A DNA stretch of 64,000 nt, from the NCBI GenBank assembly GCA_019095985.1, contig CM032665.1, forward strand, positions 42,516,303 to 42,580,302, read 5' to 3'. A program made the position numbers and the translations under genes. Positions 1 through 10,975 of the stretch are shown one piece after another. The notes below the pieces were generated by a model that had not been told where the DNA came from, did not search any database, and worked only from the letters and a program-made list of their open reading frames with translations. Position 1 is the first letter of the stretch; each line of letters opens with the position of its first letter. Source of the DNA: Streblospio benedicti (lineage: Eukaryota > Annelida > Polychaeta > Spionida > Spionidae).

Positions 1-857
1 TGTAGGTCACAGTGACAGTTTTAAAACAATCACATGTACTGTATGTGAGGGGGGTTGGGGGAAAGGCCAAAAAGAAGGATGTGGGCAAATTCCCAAACAA
101 GAGAGTTTTGGAATTTCCAGGAAGTGGAATATCGAAAGAAGGCTGAAGATCTGTGGGGGAAAGGCCCAAAATAATTATGGATATGGGATATAGGACAGAA
201 AATATGAATGTGTGATTTCTTGGCCCGTTAGCCACCATCTATAACACTGGTCTGCATCATGCTATGTACATGTACACGGCCAAGTCTCCTCTCTAGCTAT
301 ATCAATAGATATATCAAAGCTCTCTTCATGATGAAGCGTTGGATTTCATCCCCGATTCATCAGCCCATGTTTCTAATTGTTCTTGATCTGATTGCATTTC
401 TTCATATGATCACTAAACGTTGTGATTTGTCGGTAGATGTATAATGAGGCAATCATCTCCAAGTAGTCTGACGTGTGTTGATTTAACAAAATTTGGTAGG
501 TCGTTTATGTGATAGAGAAGCAAGTGTTCCTTGCTGTACGCCAGAGTCTACAGGCACTCCTTCTGAGGATTCACCATCTACAGTAGCCTGCATGGTGCGA
601 TGCGTGAGGAATATTTCGAGCCAAGTATGGAGAGTAGGCCCTAATATCTATACCATAATGGTGGATCTTGTCAAGCAAAATCTGTAATTGTATGGAAACA
701 ACTACATGTAGTACAAACTAGTACACGTATAAATTTAGTGCCACTTACATATGCAGCATTTGTTATAAGTATCCCAATTATCCATTTTTATAACTATTAT
801 ATACTGTCAAATAACTCTTCAAATTCATAGTGAAATAGCTCATCTGTGGAGGCTCGC
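1..857. other. Non-coding, no gene seen
   Basis: No reading frame here resembles a known protein. The stretch at about 46-190 is purine-rich on the plus strand, with the word GGATGTGGG, runs of G and AAAGGCC. A similar purine-rich stretch with the same word recurs at 28560-28770, so the two may be copies of one old repeat. The rest is ordinary AT-rich spacer with a few TACATGTAC-type words. Confidence 0.5.
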
Positions 858-1098
858 CTGTTTCAATGTCCAAAATGTCGAGTGGAGTCCAACATCAGTG
901 TACTATGTGTACAGTACATGTACTAAATTGGTCAGTAGGGGTGGAGCGCTGAAAAGAGACAAGAGAATACATACTGGTGAGAAAGAATTTCAATGTAGCG
1001 AATTTGGGAAATGTTTTACTCATTAAAGCAATTTAACTAGGCACGTGAGAATACACACAGTCGAACATTCATACCAGTGCTCAATGTGTAAGAATGGT
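858..1098 (+). pseudogene. Decayed C2H2 zinc-finger gene fragment
   Basis: From 961 the plus strand reads K-R-I-H-T-G-E-K-E-F-Q-C-S-E-F-G-K-C-F-T-H, then a stop at 1024, then S-N-L-T-R-H-V-R-I-H-T and a second finger start with Q-C-S-M-C-K. This is the classic C2H2 finger pattern with its linker HTGEKxFxC. The second zinc-binding Cys of the first finger is Phe (CSEF for CSEC), and the linker His before it is Asp (LKRDKRIHTGEK). An earlier finger start, F-Q-C-P-K-C at 861-878, lies in another frame. With a stop, a frame change and a lost ligand, this is a dead fragment of a poly-zinc-finger transcription factor gene. Poly-finger genes often leave such relics after duplication. The SINE duplication begins just downstream. 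Confidence 0.8.
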
Positions 1099-1160
1099 GC
1101 CCACGACCTCCGGGTTGAGATAACCAACCACGTATGTAGGCTGGGGGCTACAGAGACAAT

Positions 1161-1400
1161 GGTTCGTCCGTGTAACCGTTTAACAGCCCGCTGCTTGGGA
1201 TGATGGTATCATTCTGGTCTCACAACCTTGGGGTCGTGAGTTCGAGTCCCGTCTGGGCCACTTGATATAGTCAAATGGAAGATGTGTCTTCAGCTATGTC
1301 AATATAGTGGGTAGGAACTTGCTTGCCATAGAACAGAGAGAGAGAGAGAAGAATATAAGTGTATCCACAAGCAAACTTGGGAAAAATACATTAGAAAACT
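1161..1400 (+). repeat. tRNA-Val-like SINE, copy 1 of a tandem duplication
   Basis: The segment 1186-1258 is 73 nt and has tRNA features: an A-box-like TGGGATGATGG (1196-1206), a B-box-like AGTTCGAGTCC (1239-1249), an anticodon loop CTCACAA (U33, anticodon CAC, A37) and a half-paired acceptor stem. It is followed by CCA-like sequence and a body shared with the next copy (GTCTTCAGCTATGTCAATAT and on), then a (GA)n run at about 1335-1350. The weak stems and attached body point to a tRNA-Val(CAC)-derived SINE rather than a working tRNA gene. The whole block recurs 300 bp downstream. Confidence 0.6.
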
Positions 1401-1460
1401 CCACTAGCAGTAAAATACGAAGAAATTAGAACTCCCCAAAAGTTCCGTCCATGGGTGGGA

Positions 1461-1645
1461 TTCGTCCATGTAGCCTTTTAACAGCCCGCTGCTTGGGATG
1501 ATGGTATCATTCTGGTCTCACAACTGTCTTCAGCTATGTCAATATAGTGGGTAGGAACTTGCTTGCCATGGAACACACAGAGAGACAGAAGAATATAATT
1601 GTACCCACAATCAAACTTGGAAAAAAAACATTAGAAAAAAAGTAT
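1461..1645 (+). repeat. SINE copy 2, internally deleted
   Basis: This copy matches 1161-1400 at its left (GTTCGTCC, then AACAGCCCGCTGCTTGGGAT) and right (GAATATAA, CAAACTTGG, ACATTAGAAAA) parts. It lacks about 60 bp covering the B box, the 3' acceptor half and the start of the body. Outside the deletion the two copies differ by only scattered changes, which suggests a local tandem duplication followed by loss of the promoter's second half. Without a B box this copy could not be transcribed by Pol III. Confidence 0.65.
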
Positions 1646-2831
1646 TTAAAAAAGTGTGAATAATCTACGCATATTATGCAGTAATTTAATTCACATTTTT
1701 ATGAAGGCTATTTATTTATTAGTACTAGTGTCAATATCCATATGTAAAATATGGGACGAAATTTTATCAAATTGTGATAAACAGTGTATCAAAATGATAA
1801 GTGCCATGTGAAGGATTTCGTACCTTCCACATCATGTCTACTCGACTCATCAACTTTGCTGGTACAATAATTTATTCGTCTGTCCAGTGGACGATGTTAT
1901 AATACTGCGTGGGAGGGCTGCCTTCTTGATTTTTTGCAGTTAACTTGCAGAAACAAAGCTCTTTAAATCATCATTTTGAACATTCTCACCCACTTCACTT
2001 TCCATCCACACCAGACAATACAATTAAATAAGGATCTAAGGTCCCCATTAAAATGTAGTTTTCCGTCTAGAGTGATGCCCGCAGAATCCCCACTGCAAGG
2101 ACGCTATATTTACTTCGTGAACCAGTGGTGGGTGTATCATACTCTGACTTGGGTACTAATTTAAATTGTAGTTTTAATTTGTCAGTCAAAACTTTAATTG
2201 GGGGTTGTATATGGGGGGTGGGGGTGGGGGGGTTGGGAGGGGGGCGCGTCCCAGTCTACGGTGTAGTTCAGAACCGATAAGGGTACCTTTTCAGGCCTGC
2301 TGGTATAGAAATTTGTCACACATTTTGTCAAATTGGTATGAAAATGGGTCCACATATCTTGAATTTTGACAGTAATGGGTCAACATCAATTTGATATACT
2401 AATCAGTCCACAATATATTATATAAGTATATTCACAATTGTTCAGCATGTTTGCTTCCAGATATCAACGTGCATACACTATTACGAATTGAGTAGTGCAC
2501 AGGTTGCTTATCGAATTTACATTTTGAGATCCTGTTAAACTTGAATCATTCAAATTCAACCTCTCGAGCTCAACATCACGATTTCAAGTAACTTGATCAT
2601 AAACAATCATATGTGTGTTTTCTCATCTACTTTGACATGTCAAACGTGAAATAAAATGTTCCTTTTTAACACAACACATTTACTGTTTTTCTTTCTCATT
2701 ATATTCTATCTTTAAAAATTGTCAGGTATAGAAATGGCTCCCAATTCTTGGCAGTGCAAGGTACAGAAATGGGTGTACTTCTGGGGCTTTTGACGGCAAA
2801 CCCCTATCCACGTATTAACTTCATAAACTAA
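1646..2831. other. Non-coding spacer
   Basis: The sequence is AT-rich with no protein-like frame and no recognisable repeat apart from a G-rich run at about 2200-2245. Confidence 0.45.
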
Positions 2832-2985
<154 letters not shown>

Positions 2986-4199
2986 AAATCCCCTCCCCAC
3001 GAGGTTGCTGGTGGAAGGTGATCACCTCTGCATGTACGGAACGTGAGAGGATAATCCTTTTTTTCTAAATGTCCACAAACATCATCCAGGGTTCTTCTAT
3101 CTTTCTATTCTATGAACAATAGAATATCAGAGAAGTGAAAGTGACATACACTCTACACATCAAGGGTTCTATTTTACGGTTCCCAGAGACCACTAACACC
3201 ATTGGTGGCAGGTGCGTGTTGGCAGACGCATAACCTGCTCACGTGATCTATTCATGCGCAGTATGACCCACTTTTCACTCTAATGACCCAATTGAGATGC
3301 CGCTATATGACCCATAAAACTGTCCGGCATATGTTCGTGTGCTTTATATGTCTGGCGTTTGCTCTACAATATTTAACTGCCTAATAGTCATACAATTTGC
3401 ATGTGTGTTTAATAGCTTTATAATGGAGTTAGTGCCCGCAATACAGTGGTCCCTCTCCTCTCACCAGTCATCGTTACTGCACATTAGTGGGTTGTTTTTT
3501 GGCCTTTTGAAATATACAGACTGTGTTACTCTGTCTATATATCATACTCTGGTCTATATCAACCAACTATTGTGACGACTTATCTCGAAGTCTGATAATT
3601 GATTGTCACAAATGCTGTGTTCACAGCATTTAAACGTACTGGGCGCTCGCTTTTTGTGTAGCTTTTTGTTTTGTTTTTCAAGCAAAATTTGAAATAAAAG
3701 ACTATTGGCAATTCTTGGGGCACGTACATTAAAATCTTGATAGGGAGAATGTGTACAAATGTATGTGAGTCGCATGCGATTTGCGTTTTCAGCATATCTC
3801 CACAATTCACGACAGCCCATCTAGTCATATGTGTTGTATTTTCAGAAAACAGACACCATACCCCAAGCACACGTCTTCACCAAGGGCCTAATAGGCAAAA
3901 CATGAACATGGTTTCCCATCTTCAAACTTACATCCCCTAGAAAAAGAAACACAGAGCTCTTTTTGTAGAACGTAATGACACGAATACAGTGCAAGGGTTT
4001 GATGATAGTGTCATTATGTATTTGACTCATCAACACTCTTTACACCTACTGTAGTGAGAACACAGCAGTTTGTCAAATGACCTGTTCGAATAATGTCAAG
4101 AGAACGGCTAAAGAGCTGCATCAACAGGTTCTGATGGATGAGAATTTATGCTCATCTTTTTCCAGGTCTGTGATTGACCTTATGCGAGCACAAGTTTAA
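2986..4199. other. Non-coding spacer
   Basis: I see no coding signal. Short frames at 3339-3940 on both strands show no domain or codon bias. Confidence 0.45.
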
Positions 4200-4345
4200 C
4201 CTCTAAGTAATGCCACTTCTCTATTGAGAACACCTCTATAATAAAACTATTTCTCAAGGTTAAAAAATTTAGACAACTTTGAACCTCCATAAAGAAACCA
4301 CCTATGTATATTGTGCCCAAATTGGATCAGCCTACAGTTGGTTAG
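4200..4345 (-). mobile_element. Old pogo-like MITE fragment
   Basis: Words of the GGTGGTCTC family in reverse orientation are still visible: TCTCTATTGAGAACACCTCT, then TTTGAACCTCCATAAAGA and AACCACCTATG. Terminal repeats are lost and similarity is low, so this looks like one of the oldest copies in the window. Confidence 0.45.
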
Positions 4346-4435
4346 AGCCTTAAGAGATCCTACTATACATTCTACACCCACTAGCTCCTTAGAAAACTCT
4401 TATTTTTTTCACTTCAGCCTCACACCACCGTCCAC

Positions 4436-5086
4436 GGATCCAATCTCATCGTCATGACAAATATTGTAGTGTAGTCTGCATACAATGGCCGTTATTATGG
4501 AGACCGCCGGGATAAGCACAGTTTATGGGTGAGTTGCATCACCCGGCCGCTGCTTTCTATCAAGGATTAATGTTGCGGCTACAAGAGTTTCTATCAGGGA
4601 TTAATGTGCCGCTGATCAAGTGGAAAATGGACAGCTGCCATATTTCGGCTGCCCCCTTGACCCTTATCGCTGCGTGTACCGGCGAAACCCCGCAGAAAGC
4701 ACATTTACGTCGTTTTGCTTGTCTGCATCAGATTTGCTGCTGGGTTTGTTTTTGTGGCTGTGTTGTTTATTGTCATTGCATTTTTGCAACTTACTATTGT
4801 GGTGTATGAAGAAAAGTTTCAGCACGATCACAAACATCCGTGGAAACTTCAAGAGACACGTAGCAACAAATGTAAGGTCTGATATAGCATGGGCAGATCC
4901 AGGGGGTGCAAACACCATCTTATACATGTACATGTACCCGCACTTTTCCTATAAAAATATCTAATTTCCAATGTTGTTGCTATTGTGTTTGTTTTGTTTT
5001 TGTTTTGTTTTTTCTGTTTGTCTTTTGTTTGTCTTTTTGTTTTTCTGCTTGTCTGCTATCGATCAAAACCCAAGCAATCGCTTGAG
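4436..5086. other. Mixed spacer with GC-richer block and T-rich tract
   Basis: 4440-4720 is GC-richer than its surroundings and carries a short local repeat (TCTATCAAGGATTAATG at 4556, TCTATCAGGGATTAATG at 4590). A hAT-like MITE left end, CATGGGCAGATCCAGG, lies at 4888-4903 without a matching right end. 4971-5050 is a TTTG/TTTC-rich tract. No gene is evident. Confidence 0.5.
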
Positions 5087-5155
5087 CCCCCCACCCACCC
5101 ACCCACCCACCCACCCACCCAACCACCCACCCACCCACCCACCCACCACCACCAC
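5087..5155. repeat. (CCCA)n microsatellite
   Basis: About fifteen CCCA tetramers, ending in a short CCA run. Proline/threonine/histidine or Gly/Trp frames across it are artefacts. Confidence 0.95.
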
Positions 5156-5786
5156 CATTCCGGCCCCTGTTTTAAAAAAAACTGTAACCACCAGAGTTTA
5201 CCAACAAATACACACAATTTCAAGCCAACAACGGGATACCCACAAACACACACACACACCCAAACCCTCCAACAAGCAGAACAAAGAGCCAGACAGACCC
5301 AGACACACATCCCCGCTAAGCCCGTGTCCCATCCCCCGGACACGTCTACGTAAGCCACGACACGGACGGCCCCGTGTAGCAGTAATCTCTCTATTTCCAC
5401 CTCCTAAATCCGGCCTGTTTCATCACATGCTAAGTCGCCCGCCGCCGCTGTGACCGGCTCGTCCCTCCACAGAGCCCGGGATTGGCCCGATGTACGGCCT
5501 GAATGTTAAACTGATGCCCCCAAAGCTCTAGGCGCCGTTTAAAATGCGTCCCGTAGCGTGGAAAAAGCTCGCCGTTCAATCCAATTGTTATGTCGTTTGT
5601 CTTTTGCGCTGTTTGTTGTGTTGCTGTGTTTTCAGTTGTTGTCTGTACGGGGCTGGTGGTTTGTACGTGGCTGAGACACACACTCATGATCAGCAGGTAG
5701 GATTCAATCCACCAAGGTTGAATGTTTAGGTATCAAAGTTGCTTTTAAAGTGGTTTGTGTACTGTTTGCTGAATATTGAGTCACGT
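5156..5786. other. CpG-rich non-coding block
   Basis: About 5325-5575 is markedly richer in G+C and CpG than its neighbours (for example GCCACGACACGGACGGCCCC and GAGCCCGGGATTGGCCCGA, which carries an ATTGG CCAAT-type box). It has no open frame with protein character. It could be a regulatory element or an unmethylated island, but sequence alone cannot tell. Confidence 0.4.
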
Positions 5787-5951
5787 AACGTAGAACCTCT
5801 CTATTAGGACCACCTTTGGGACCAGTGTTTTAGGTGGTCTCTCTACAGAGGTTCATTTGGCAGATATATGAGGGTGTAGGACCGTGAAAAGTGGTCTTAT
5901 TATAGAGGTAGTCTCAATAGAAAGGTGGTCTTAATTGGAGGTTCTACTGTA
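5787..5951 (+). mobile_element. Pogo-like MITE (GGTGGTCTC family)
   Basis: The copy is nearly full length. It has a slightly damaged left end (ACGTAGAACCTCTC) and an intact right end GGAGGTTCTACTGTA. The internal order is the family standard: left arm with GGACCACC, GGTCTC with AGAGGTTC, a GGACCGTGAAAAGTGGTC core, then repeated GAGGTGGTCT units. Family ends begin CAGT inside TA dinucleotides, the signature of Tc1/mariner-type pogo/Tigger elements. No transposase is present, so it is non-autonomous. Confidence 0.8.
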
Positions 5952-6208
5952 TTCGCCAACGGGAAATTCAAACTGAATATTGAACAACAAACTGCAATAA
6001 GCTACATACAATAAACATAGCTCAATCTGTATCGGCGATGTAGCAGATAATGCATCACAATGACAGCTAATGTTGCAACAAAAACAAGTGCGTGATTGTT
6101 GTAGAAGAGAGCTGTCAAAAAACCACATTAGTCATTACGCACTCAGCGAGCAACAGCAAATAGCCTTTGTCAGCACAGCGAATACACACTGGTTGACAAA
6201 GGGTGGCC

Positions 6209-6224
6209 GCCGCCGCCGCCGGGG
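6209..6224. repeat. Short (GCC)n run
   Basis: Five GCC triplets in a GC-rich patch. It is noted only as a simple repeat. Confidence 0.7.
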
Positions 6225-6319
6225 AGAGATTAATGAAGGCAACCGGGAACTGGGCACCATATCCGAAAACACGCACATCTATGTAAGAGATACAATGGTC
6301 CTCTTGCGTTCGCCGTATG

Positions 6320-6500
6320 TACAGTAGAACCTCTCTATTAAGACTCCCTTTGGGAACAGTGTTATGGGGTCTCAATAGAGAGGTGGTCTCTATACAGAGG
6401 TTCATTTGGTAGCTATGTGAATGTTTAGGATTGTGAAAAGTTGTCTTATTATAGAGGTGGTCTCAATAGAGAGGTTGTCTTAATTGGAGGTTCTATTGTG
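6320..6500 (+). mobile_element. Pogo-like MITE
   Basis: The left end TACAGTAGAACCTCTC and right end GGAGGTTCTATTGTG bracket a standard body. Only about 370 bp separates it from the copy at 5787, and a third copy follows immediately, so three copies sit within 900 bp. Confidence 0.85.
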
Positions 6501-6503
6501 TGT

Positions 6504-6672
6504 ATACAGTAGACCTTCTGTCAATAGTATTAGTGTTGGCTGTGATGAACTGATCGCAGTAAAGAGGTGGTCTCTTTCTAGGGGGTTCATGATAGGAAAA
6601 CTTAGGACGACACCAGAAATTGTTTTCTTTGTATAGAAGTGGTCTTATGTACGTAGGGGTTTTAGGGGAATA
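6504..6672 (+). mobile_element. Diverged pogo-like MITE abutting the previous one
   Basis: It begins TACAGTAGACCTTCTGTCAA and retains AAAGAGGTGGTCTCTTTCTA, a GGTTCAT-like word and GAAGTGGTCTTATG, but has no recognisable right terminal repeat. Insertion next to or into TA-rich ends of an older copy would explain the head-to-tail arrangement. Confidence 0.6.
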
Positions 6673-7094
6673 GACAATCACATTTTGTGATTTGGATTTG
6701 CACATTACGAACATTTTATGAAATCAATTAAATGAGCTCACTTGTGTCCAATCGTCGAAGGAGGCGGTAGCGGCATTCTTCAGTCCTGTATCCCGTTAGC
6801 ACATGATATACATTGTATTTGTATGTACTTAAGTTTTAAAAAGGGGGGGAGAAAAAAGAAGACTACAGAACACAAAACCACCTGCTCTCCGGCTGCACAT
6901 GGCTACAGCTACCACCTGTGTACTTGGTCAGGGTGATTGATACTCGACGTGTGTCGCTTGGACATGTGTATTTTCCCCATATACGCACATGCTGATATTA
7001 GTTGGTGATGCCGTTCAGCATCATTCTCTGAATTGAAGACTCTTTTGTTTTCTAAGATGATGTGATCGTTTTGTTATCTACAGGATACAAGAGC
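6673..7094. other. Non-coding spacer
   Basis: Nothing recognisable. A GGGGGGAGAAAAAAGAAG purine run lies at about 6843-6860. Confidence 0.4.
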
Positions 7095-7160
7095 CACTGG
7101 CACATCCAGGTTTTTGGAAAGTTGGGGGGGTTGCACTTTTGGAATTTCATTGGATTTGTA
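7095..7160 (+). mobile_element. hAT-like MITE, left half
   Basis: The left end CACTGGCACATCCAGG is followed by TTTTTGGAAAGTTGGGGGGG and TTGCACTTTTGG, the usual order inside this family's left part. No right end is visible. Confidence 0.55.
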
Positions 7161-7990
7161 CGCCTGACTGACCTACATGTATAGACAGTAGACACGCCAA
7201 AATCTCATGATCAACCTATGTGAGACATATCAGATGCTTCGCCTATACGCATCATGCACTTTTGTTAGCATCTGATGAGTGTAGGGATCCAGTTCACAAA
7301 ATAAAGCATTTATAGTAAGATACAATTGCATTCACAGCCTATTTTCGGACATACTGATTTGAAATCTGATCGTGACCTGATAGTAACCATTCCGAAGCAA
7401 ATAAAGCACGTGCTTTCCGCTGCGTATTAGGGACTATTTTCTGTTGATTAATCAGTCCGGAAATGAAGCTTGAGATTCTTACGCCCCCTGATTACGTCTA
7501 CATCTGTTCTGTGGTGCAGTTAAGCGTTCCATTGTTCGTTCAAAAGCATTTCTATTGTGTTTGATAGTTGACAAGTTCTGTTCAAACATTACTACAATTA
7601 ATACTACGTAGTTATTAAAGTGAGTGATGGCCTTCACTACGTGTCCAGCTTTGGCACTTTGCCAATTACACTGAGCCTTCCAGAAATTGTCATTCATACT
7701 TAAGTGGCACTGAGCCTACCAAAAAGCAGCCTTCGACATCGTTACAATATCTCCATACCCAGTGACCATTAGCTATCTCCAATATTGTCACTTTTCAAAC
7801 AGAGGTGTGTGGTCCAGGAGTGATATTTTCACCGTCTACTCTTCTATAGACTACGACGCTACCACTGTGCTTCACAAATTGGGGATACCTCAGAAATACC
7901 GGGATCGCTAATGTTTTTCTCTACTCCAACCAGCGACCCCAATCTATCCCAATTGCGAGCTTTGTCTTCTCTACGACCAATATGTATGCA
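7161..7990. other. Non-coding spacer
   Basis: No gene or dispersed repeat recognised. Frames on either strand are short and have no domain character. Confidence 0.4.
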
Positions 7991-8029
7991 TGTAAGTAAG
8001 TAATTAAGCAAGCAAGTAAGTAAGTAAGC

Positions 8030-8096
<67 letters not shown>

Positions 8097-8122
8097 CAAG
8101 CAAGCAAGCAAGTAAGTAAGTA
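7991..8122. repeat. (TAAG)n microsatellite
   Basis: About 130 bp of TAAG/CAAG tetramers. It is interrupted at the ends by CAAG variants and pure in the middle (8032-8094). The long Leu/Thr/Tyr frames on the minus strand come from this repeat. Confidence 0.95.
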
Positions 8123-8279
8123 TCGCCCCTAATGCAGTGCTTCACCGCCACCTTTAATTAGCCGTTGGCCTTCATTGGCTATAATTATGATGTGACGTGC
8201 GCATTTCAAATTAACATGAAACCAAAGAGCCAAGAGATTGAAATACAGGATCCTTGCTGCTGAAACTACGTCTTACCTA

Positions 8280-8513
8280 CTGCACGGTGGGGGATCGATC
8301 TCTAGTGCCGTGCAGCGCGGTGATAATTGACTCTAATCAGTTCGCGTCCCGAGGCGGCGGGGGAAGTCGGAGTGGCGCCGGCGAGCGTGACATTCGCTGA
8401 TCAATGGCTGGGCCGCGTGGCCCGGGGCCTCCCGCCACTTGGCTCACGGGGGCGGAGGGCGAGGGAAAGGCCAGCGTCTTCACGGGGAATACGCCCGGCG
8501 CCGCCGTGCAATG
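8280..8513. promoter_or_regulatory. CpG-rich block with a perfect hairpin
   Basis: A G+C- and CpG-rich island of about 230 bp. It opens with a perfect 8-bp inverted repeat, CTGCACGG (8280-8287) and CCGTGCAG (8308-8315), around a 20-nt loop containing GATCGATC. The island continues with GCGTCCCGAGGCGGCGGGGG and ends exactly where a pogo-like MITE starts. No convincing coding frame is present. It may be a promoter or enhancer, which is inference from composition only. Confidence 0.4.
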
Positions 8514-8712
8514 TGCAGTAGAACCTCTATAAGGACCACCTTTGAGACCGGTGTTAGGTGGTCCAATACAGAGGTGGTCTGTAAATATAGAGGTTAGTTT
8601 TGTCCTAAGCTTTATGAAGGTATCAAAAAAACGCCATGTAAAAAGTGGTCTTAGTATAGGGAGACCAACTACACTGGTCCCAAGGGGATCCTCGTAGAGA
8701 GGTTCTACTATA
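8514..8712 (+). mobile_element. Pogo-like MITE, diverged body
   Basis: Left end GCAGTAGAACCTCTATAAGG and right end GAGAGGTTCTACTATA. The middle contains AAATATAGAGGTTAG and an AAAAAACGCCATG segment unlike other copies, and the right arm reads AGACCAACTACACTGGTCCC. It may represent a separate subfamily. Confidence 0.75.
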
Positions 8713-9049
8713 GGCCTATGTGCTTTTTTAAAAGGTAGGCTACCAATGACGGAGTGATAGGAATTGATGTGACTCTGCTTTTTTCTATGATTCAATGGCC
8801 TAGAAGGAAATCTGGTTAGCTTATTTCAAACTTGTTTGTTGAGTTTGCAGCGGCAGCAGTTCTTTTTATGGCTTGTAGCCTATTGCCTGGTCTTTGATTC
8901 TGCTGTAAAAAATAAACTGATTTGTCAGTATATCTGATTATTAGGATGCTTGAGTACCGAAAACGTTGATATATGTTTTTTTTTCAATTTAACCAAAGAC
9001 CAGACAATACTAATCATTTTAAACTACATCTATAAAACCAACTTCTTAA
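8713..9049. other. Non-coding spacer
   Basis: AT-rich, with no feature recognised. Confidence 0.4.
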
Positions 9050-9200
9050 CAGAGACCAGTCTATAATAAGATCATTTGTAAAGCGACCAAGTGTTTGTAA
9101 AGCGGCCACCGTGAACCTCTTGTAAGAGAGACGCCCCTCTATTGAGACCTCTTGAGACCAACCAGCCCCTGTGTGATCTTAATAGAGAGATTCCACTGTA
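9050..9200 (+). mobile_element. Very old pogo-like MITE
   Basis: AACCTCTTGTAAGAGAGACG, CCTCTATTGAGACCTC and a right end TTAATAGAGAGATTCCACTGTA (9179-9200) show family membership. The rest is too decayed to align by eye. Confidence 0.45.
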
Positions 9201-10604
9201 AACGTGGATACTATATGCAGTTGCAGATCTCAACGGACCCTCCCTCCCCCGGATAGTAATCAATAATTGCTATGTCAGAACGAATAATAACATCGGTCGT
9301 GAGGTATGTTTTTTCTTATTCAATTTAGATATACACGACTTGATATACAGTTGGACCCGTTTTACTCGAGCTCGCATACGCAAATTTCATTTGAATTTCC
9401 CTTCAAACTTCCTATTGACTGTAAGTTTTTTAAAGACCCGCCTGTATCTAACCTTTTAACTCGATGATGGATATGGAATCATCTTGTATTTTTTCCGATG
9501 TAATGAAATATGAATTAATCTAATTCTATGATTTTTTTTCATAATTTCATAATGATTTACCACAAATTAACTTTTGCACTTGTGTCCCATGACGGTCCTT
9601 AAGTCGAGCAAACGATAATTCAAGAATATTTCGTTGTGATGAATTCAGCGTGGATATCAATCATTGTTTACGGACATATAACATAGCACCTTTGGCCAGC
9701 ATTTGACCTTTAACCGACACAAATTCAGTCAATAAAACAAAAAGTTACACAGGTTTCATTTGGCTAGGATTTTGCGATCAACCCAGAAGGCATACTCTAC
9801 CAATTAAACCCACCTCCCTGAGGCCGGCAGTCTTATCCCTAATACCATGCTGCCCTGCGGCTCTCTTTCAGTATTTACCCATATTTTATTACATTTTAGC
9901 GGAACCAATCAAAACGTCTTTCACTGAGCTGGAAATGACAACTATTGTGGCGACACCAACGGCAGCTGCGCACAAATTGGATACTATTGACAATATCGAT
10001 CGCCACTAATTAACCCTTTATTAGAATGGGCCAATTCTCAGCCATGCAAACAATTTGTAATGATTAGTGCTGACAGGATGAAAAGGCATGTGCCATTACA
10101 GTATAACCATGTTATCCCGTTTTGTTTTATTGCTGCTGTCTTATATGGCTTGTCACAAATTAGTGCCTGTCTGAGTGACATTTGTTTCAGCGTCTATTTG
10201 GATAATTGTTCTTTTGAATGACTCGGGTATGAATATTCTGGTATTTGATTGAAATCAAATACAATGATGACATCACTATTACCGGGAATAGCATAAGGCC
10301 TCTTGTGCAGAATGCTTATCATGTACACACCATAACACGCAGTGTATAAAACATCACATGACACACATCCTAAGAATGTCTCATAGTAAAGAAGCTGTGA
10401 TATGGAGATGATGTAAGTGTTATGGGGAAGTGCCTTGTTGGAGGTTCACCCATTTACTGCAGCATTGGCAATGGCCAATATATGCTTTCATCACAATATC
10501 ACATTTAAAGTACACACCCTACAATTGAAGGATTCATTGCATATTACTCATAATCGAATGGAATATGTTCTACATCAATAGGTTGCTACTTCAATCTCCT
10601 CCCC
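9201..10604. other. Non-coding, possibly conserved regulatory DNA
   Basis: At 9353 a different pogo-like left end, TACAGTTGGACCCGTTTTA, starts what may be an element reaching to about 9625 (TTAAGTCGAGCAAACG), but no matching right end is seen. From about 9900 the sequence is of mixed composition with homeodomain-type cores (CACTAATTAACC at 10005, TGTAATGATTAGTG at 10056). No coding frame occurs. Confidence 0.35.
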
Positions 10605-10852
10605 TAATCCCCAATCGTGGATTATCACGATTAAGCAGCGGTCACTTAATCACAGATTATCCTAGTCTTATACTGACCCCCATGACCTAATTACACCTAA
10701 CATCGCCCACATTAGCATTCATGGATATTGGAGCCCCCTTAATCCCAAGTCCATCCTCGGAGTGACCGTCAGCGCTGTTCGCCTAATCCATGGAGCGGTC
10801 AGTGCGCGGGGTGCAGATGTTCTCTCGTCCTGGTCAACACTGCTGCGGATTA
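10605..10852. promoter_or_regulatory. Cluster of TAATCC/GGATTA sites
   Basis: Exact TAATCC or its complement occurs at 10605, 10619 (GGATTA), 10740, 10784 and 10847 (GGATTA): five sites in 248 bp, where about 0.1 would be expected by chance. Further TAAT cores (ACTTAATCAC, CCTAATTACACC) lie between them. TAATCC is the recognition core of K50 homeodomain proteins (Otx, Pitx, Goosecoid). The block is unusually G+C-rich and non-coding. I infer an enhancer, and binding is untested. Confidence 0.45.
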
Positions 10853-10975
10853 GCAAAAGCGGGCTTTGATTGGTGGGTTGAGAGGTTTACACAAATTTGG
10901 GGGTAGTTACAGGGTGTGGCTGCTTTAATATAGGGGGGTCATTTACAGTGTGTTCGTTTGCGGGCAGATGATATA

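Noticed and set aside
1186-1258. A functional tRNA-Val gene
   Set aside because: Acceptor and anticodon stems have several mismatches, and the sequence continues into a body that is duplicated with it, as expected of a SINE.
4971-5453. 160-residue plus-strand frame with hydrophobic start and Pro/Thr repeats
   Set aside because: It is explained by a TTTG/TTTC tract followed by the CCCA microsatellite.
7859-8151. Leu/Thr/Tyr-repeat proteins on the minus strand
   Set aside because: They are translations of the TAAG tetranucleotide repeat.
8337-8795. 152-residue minus-strand frame
   Set aside because: Half of it reads through a pogo-like MITE and half through a GC-rich block where stops are rare.
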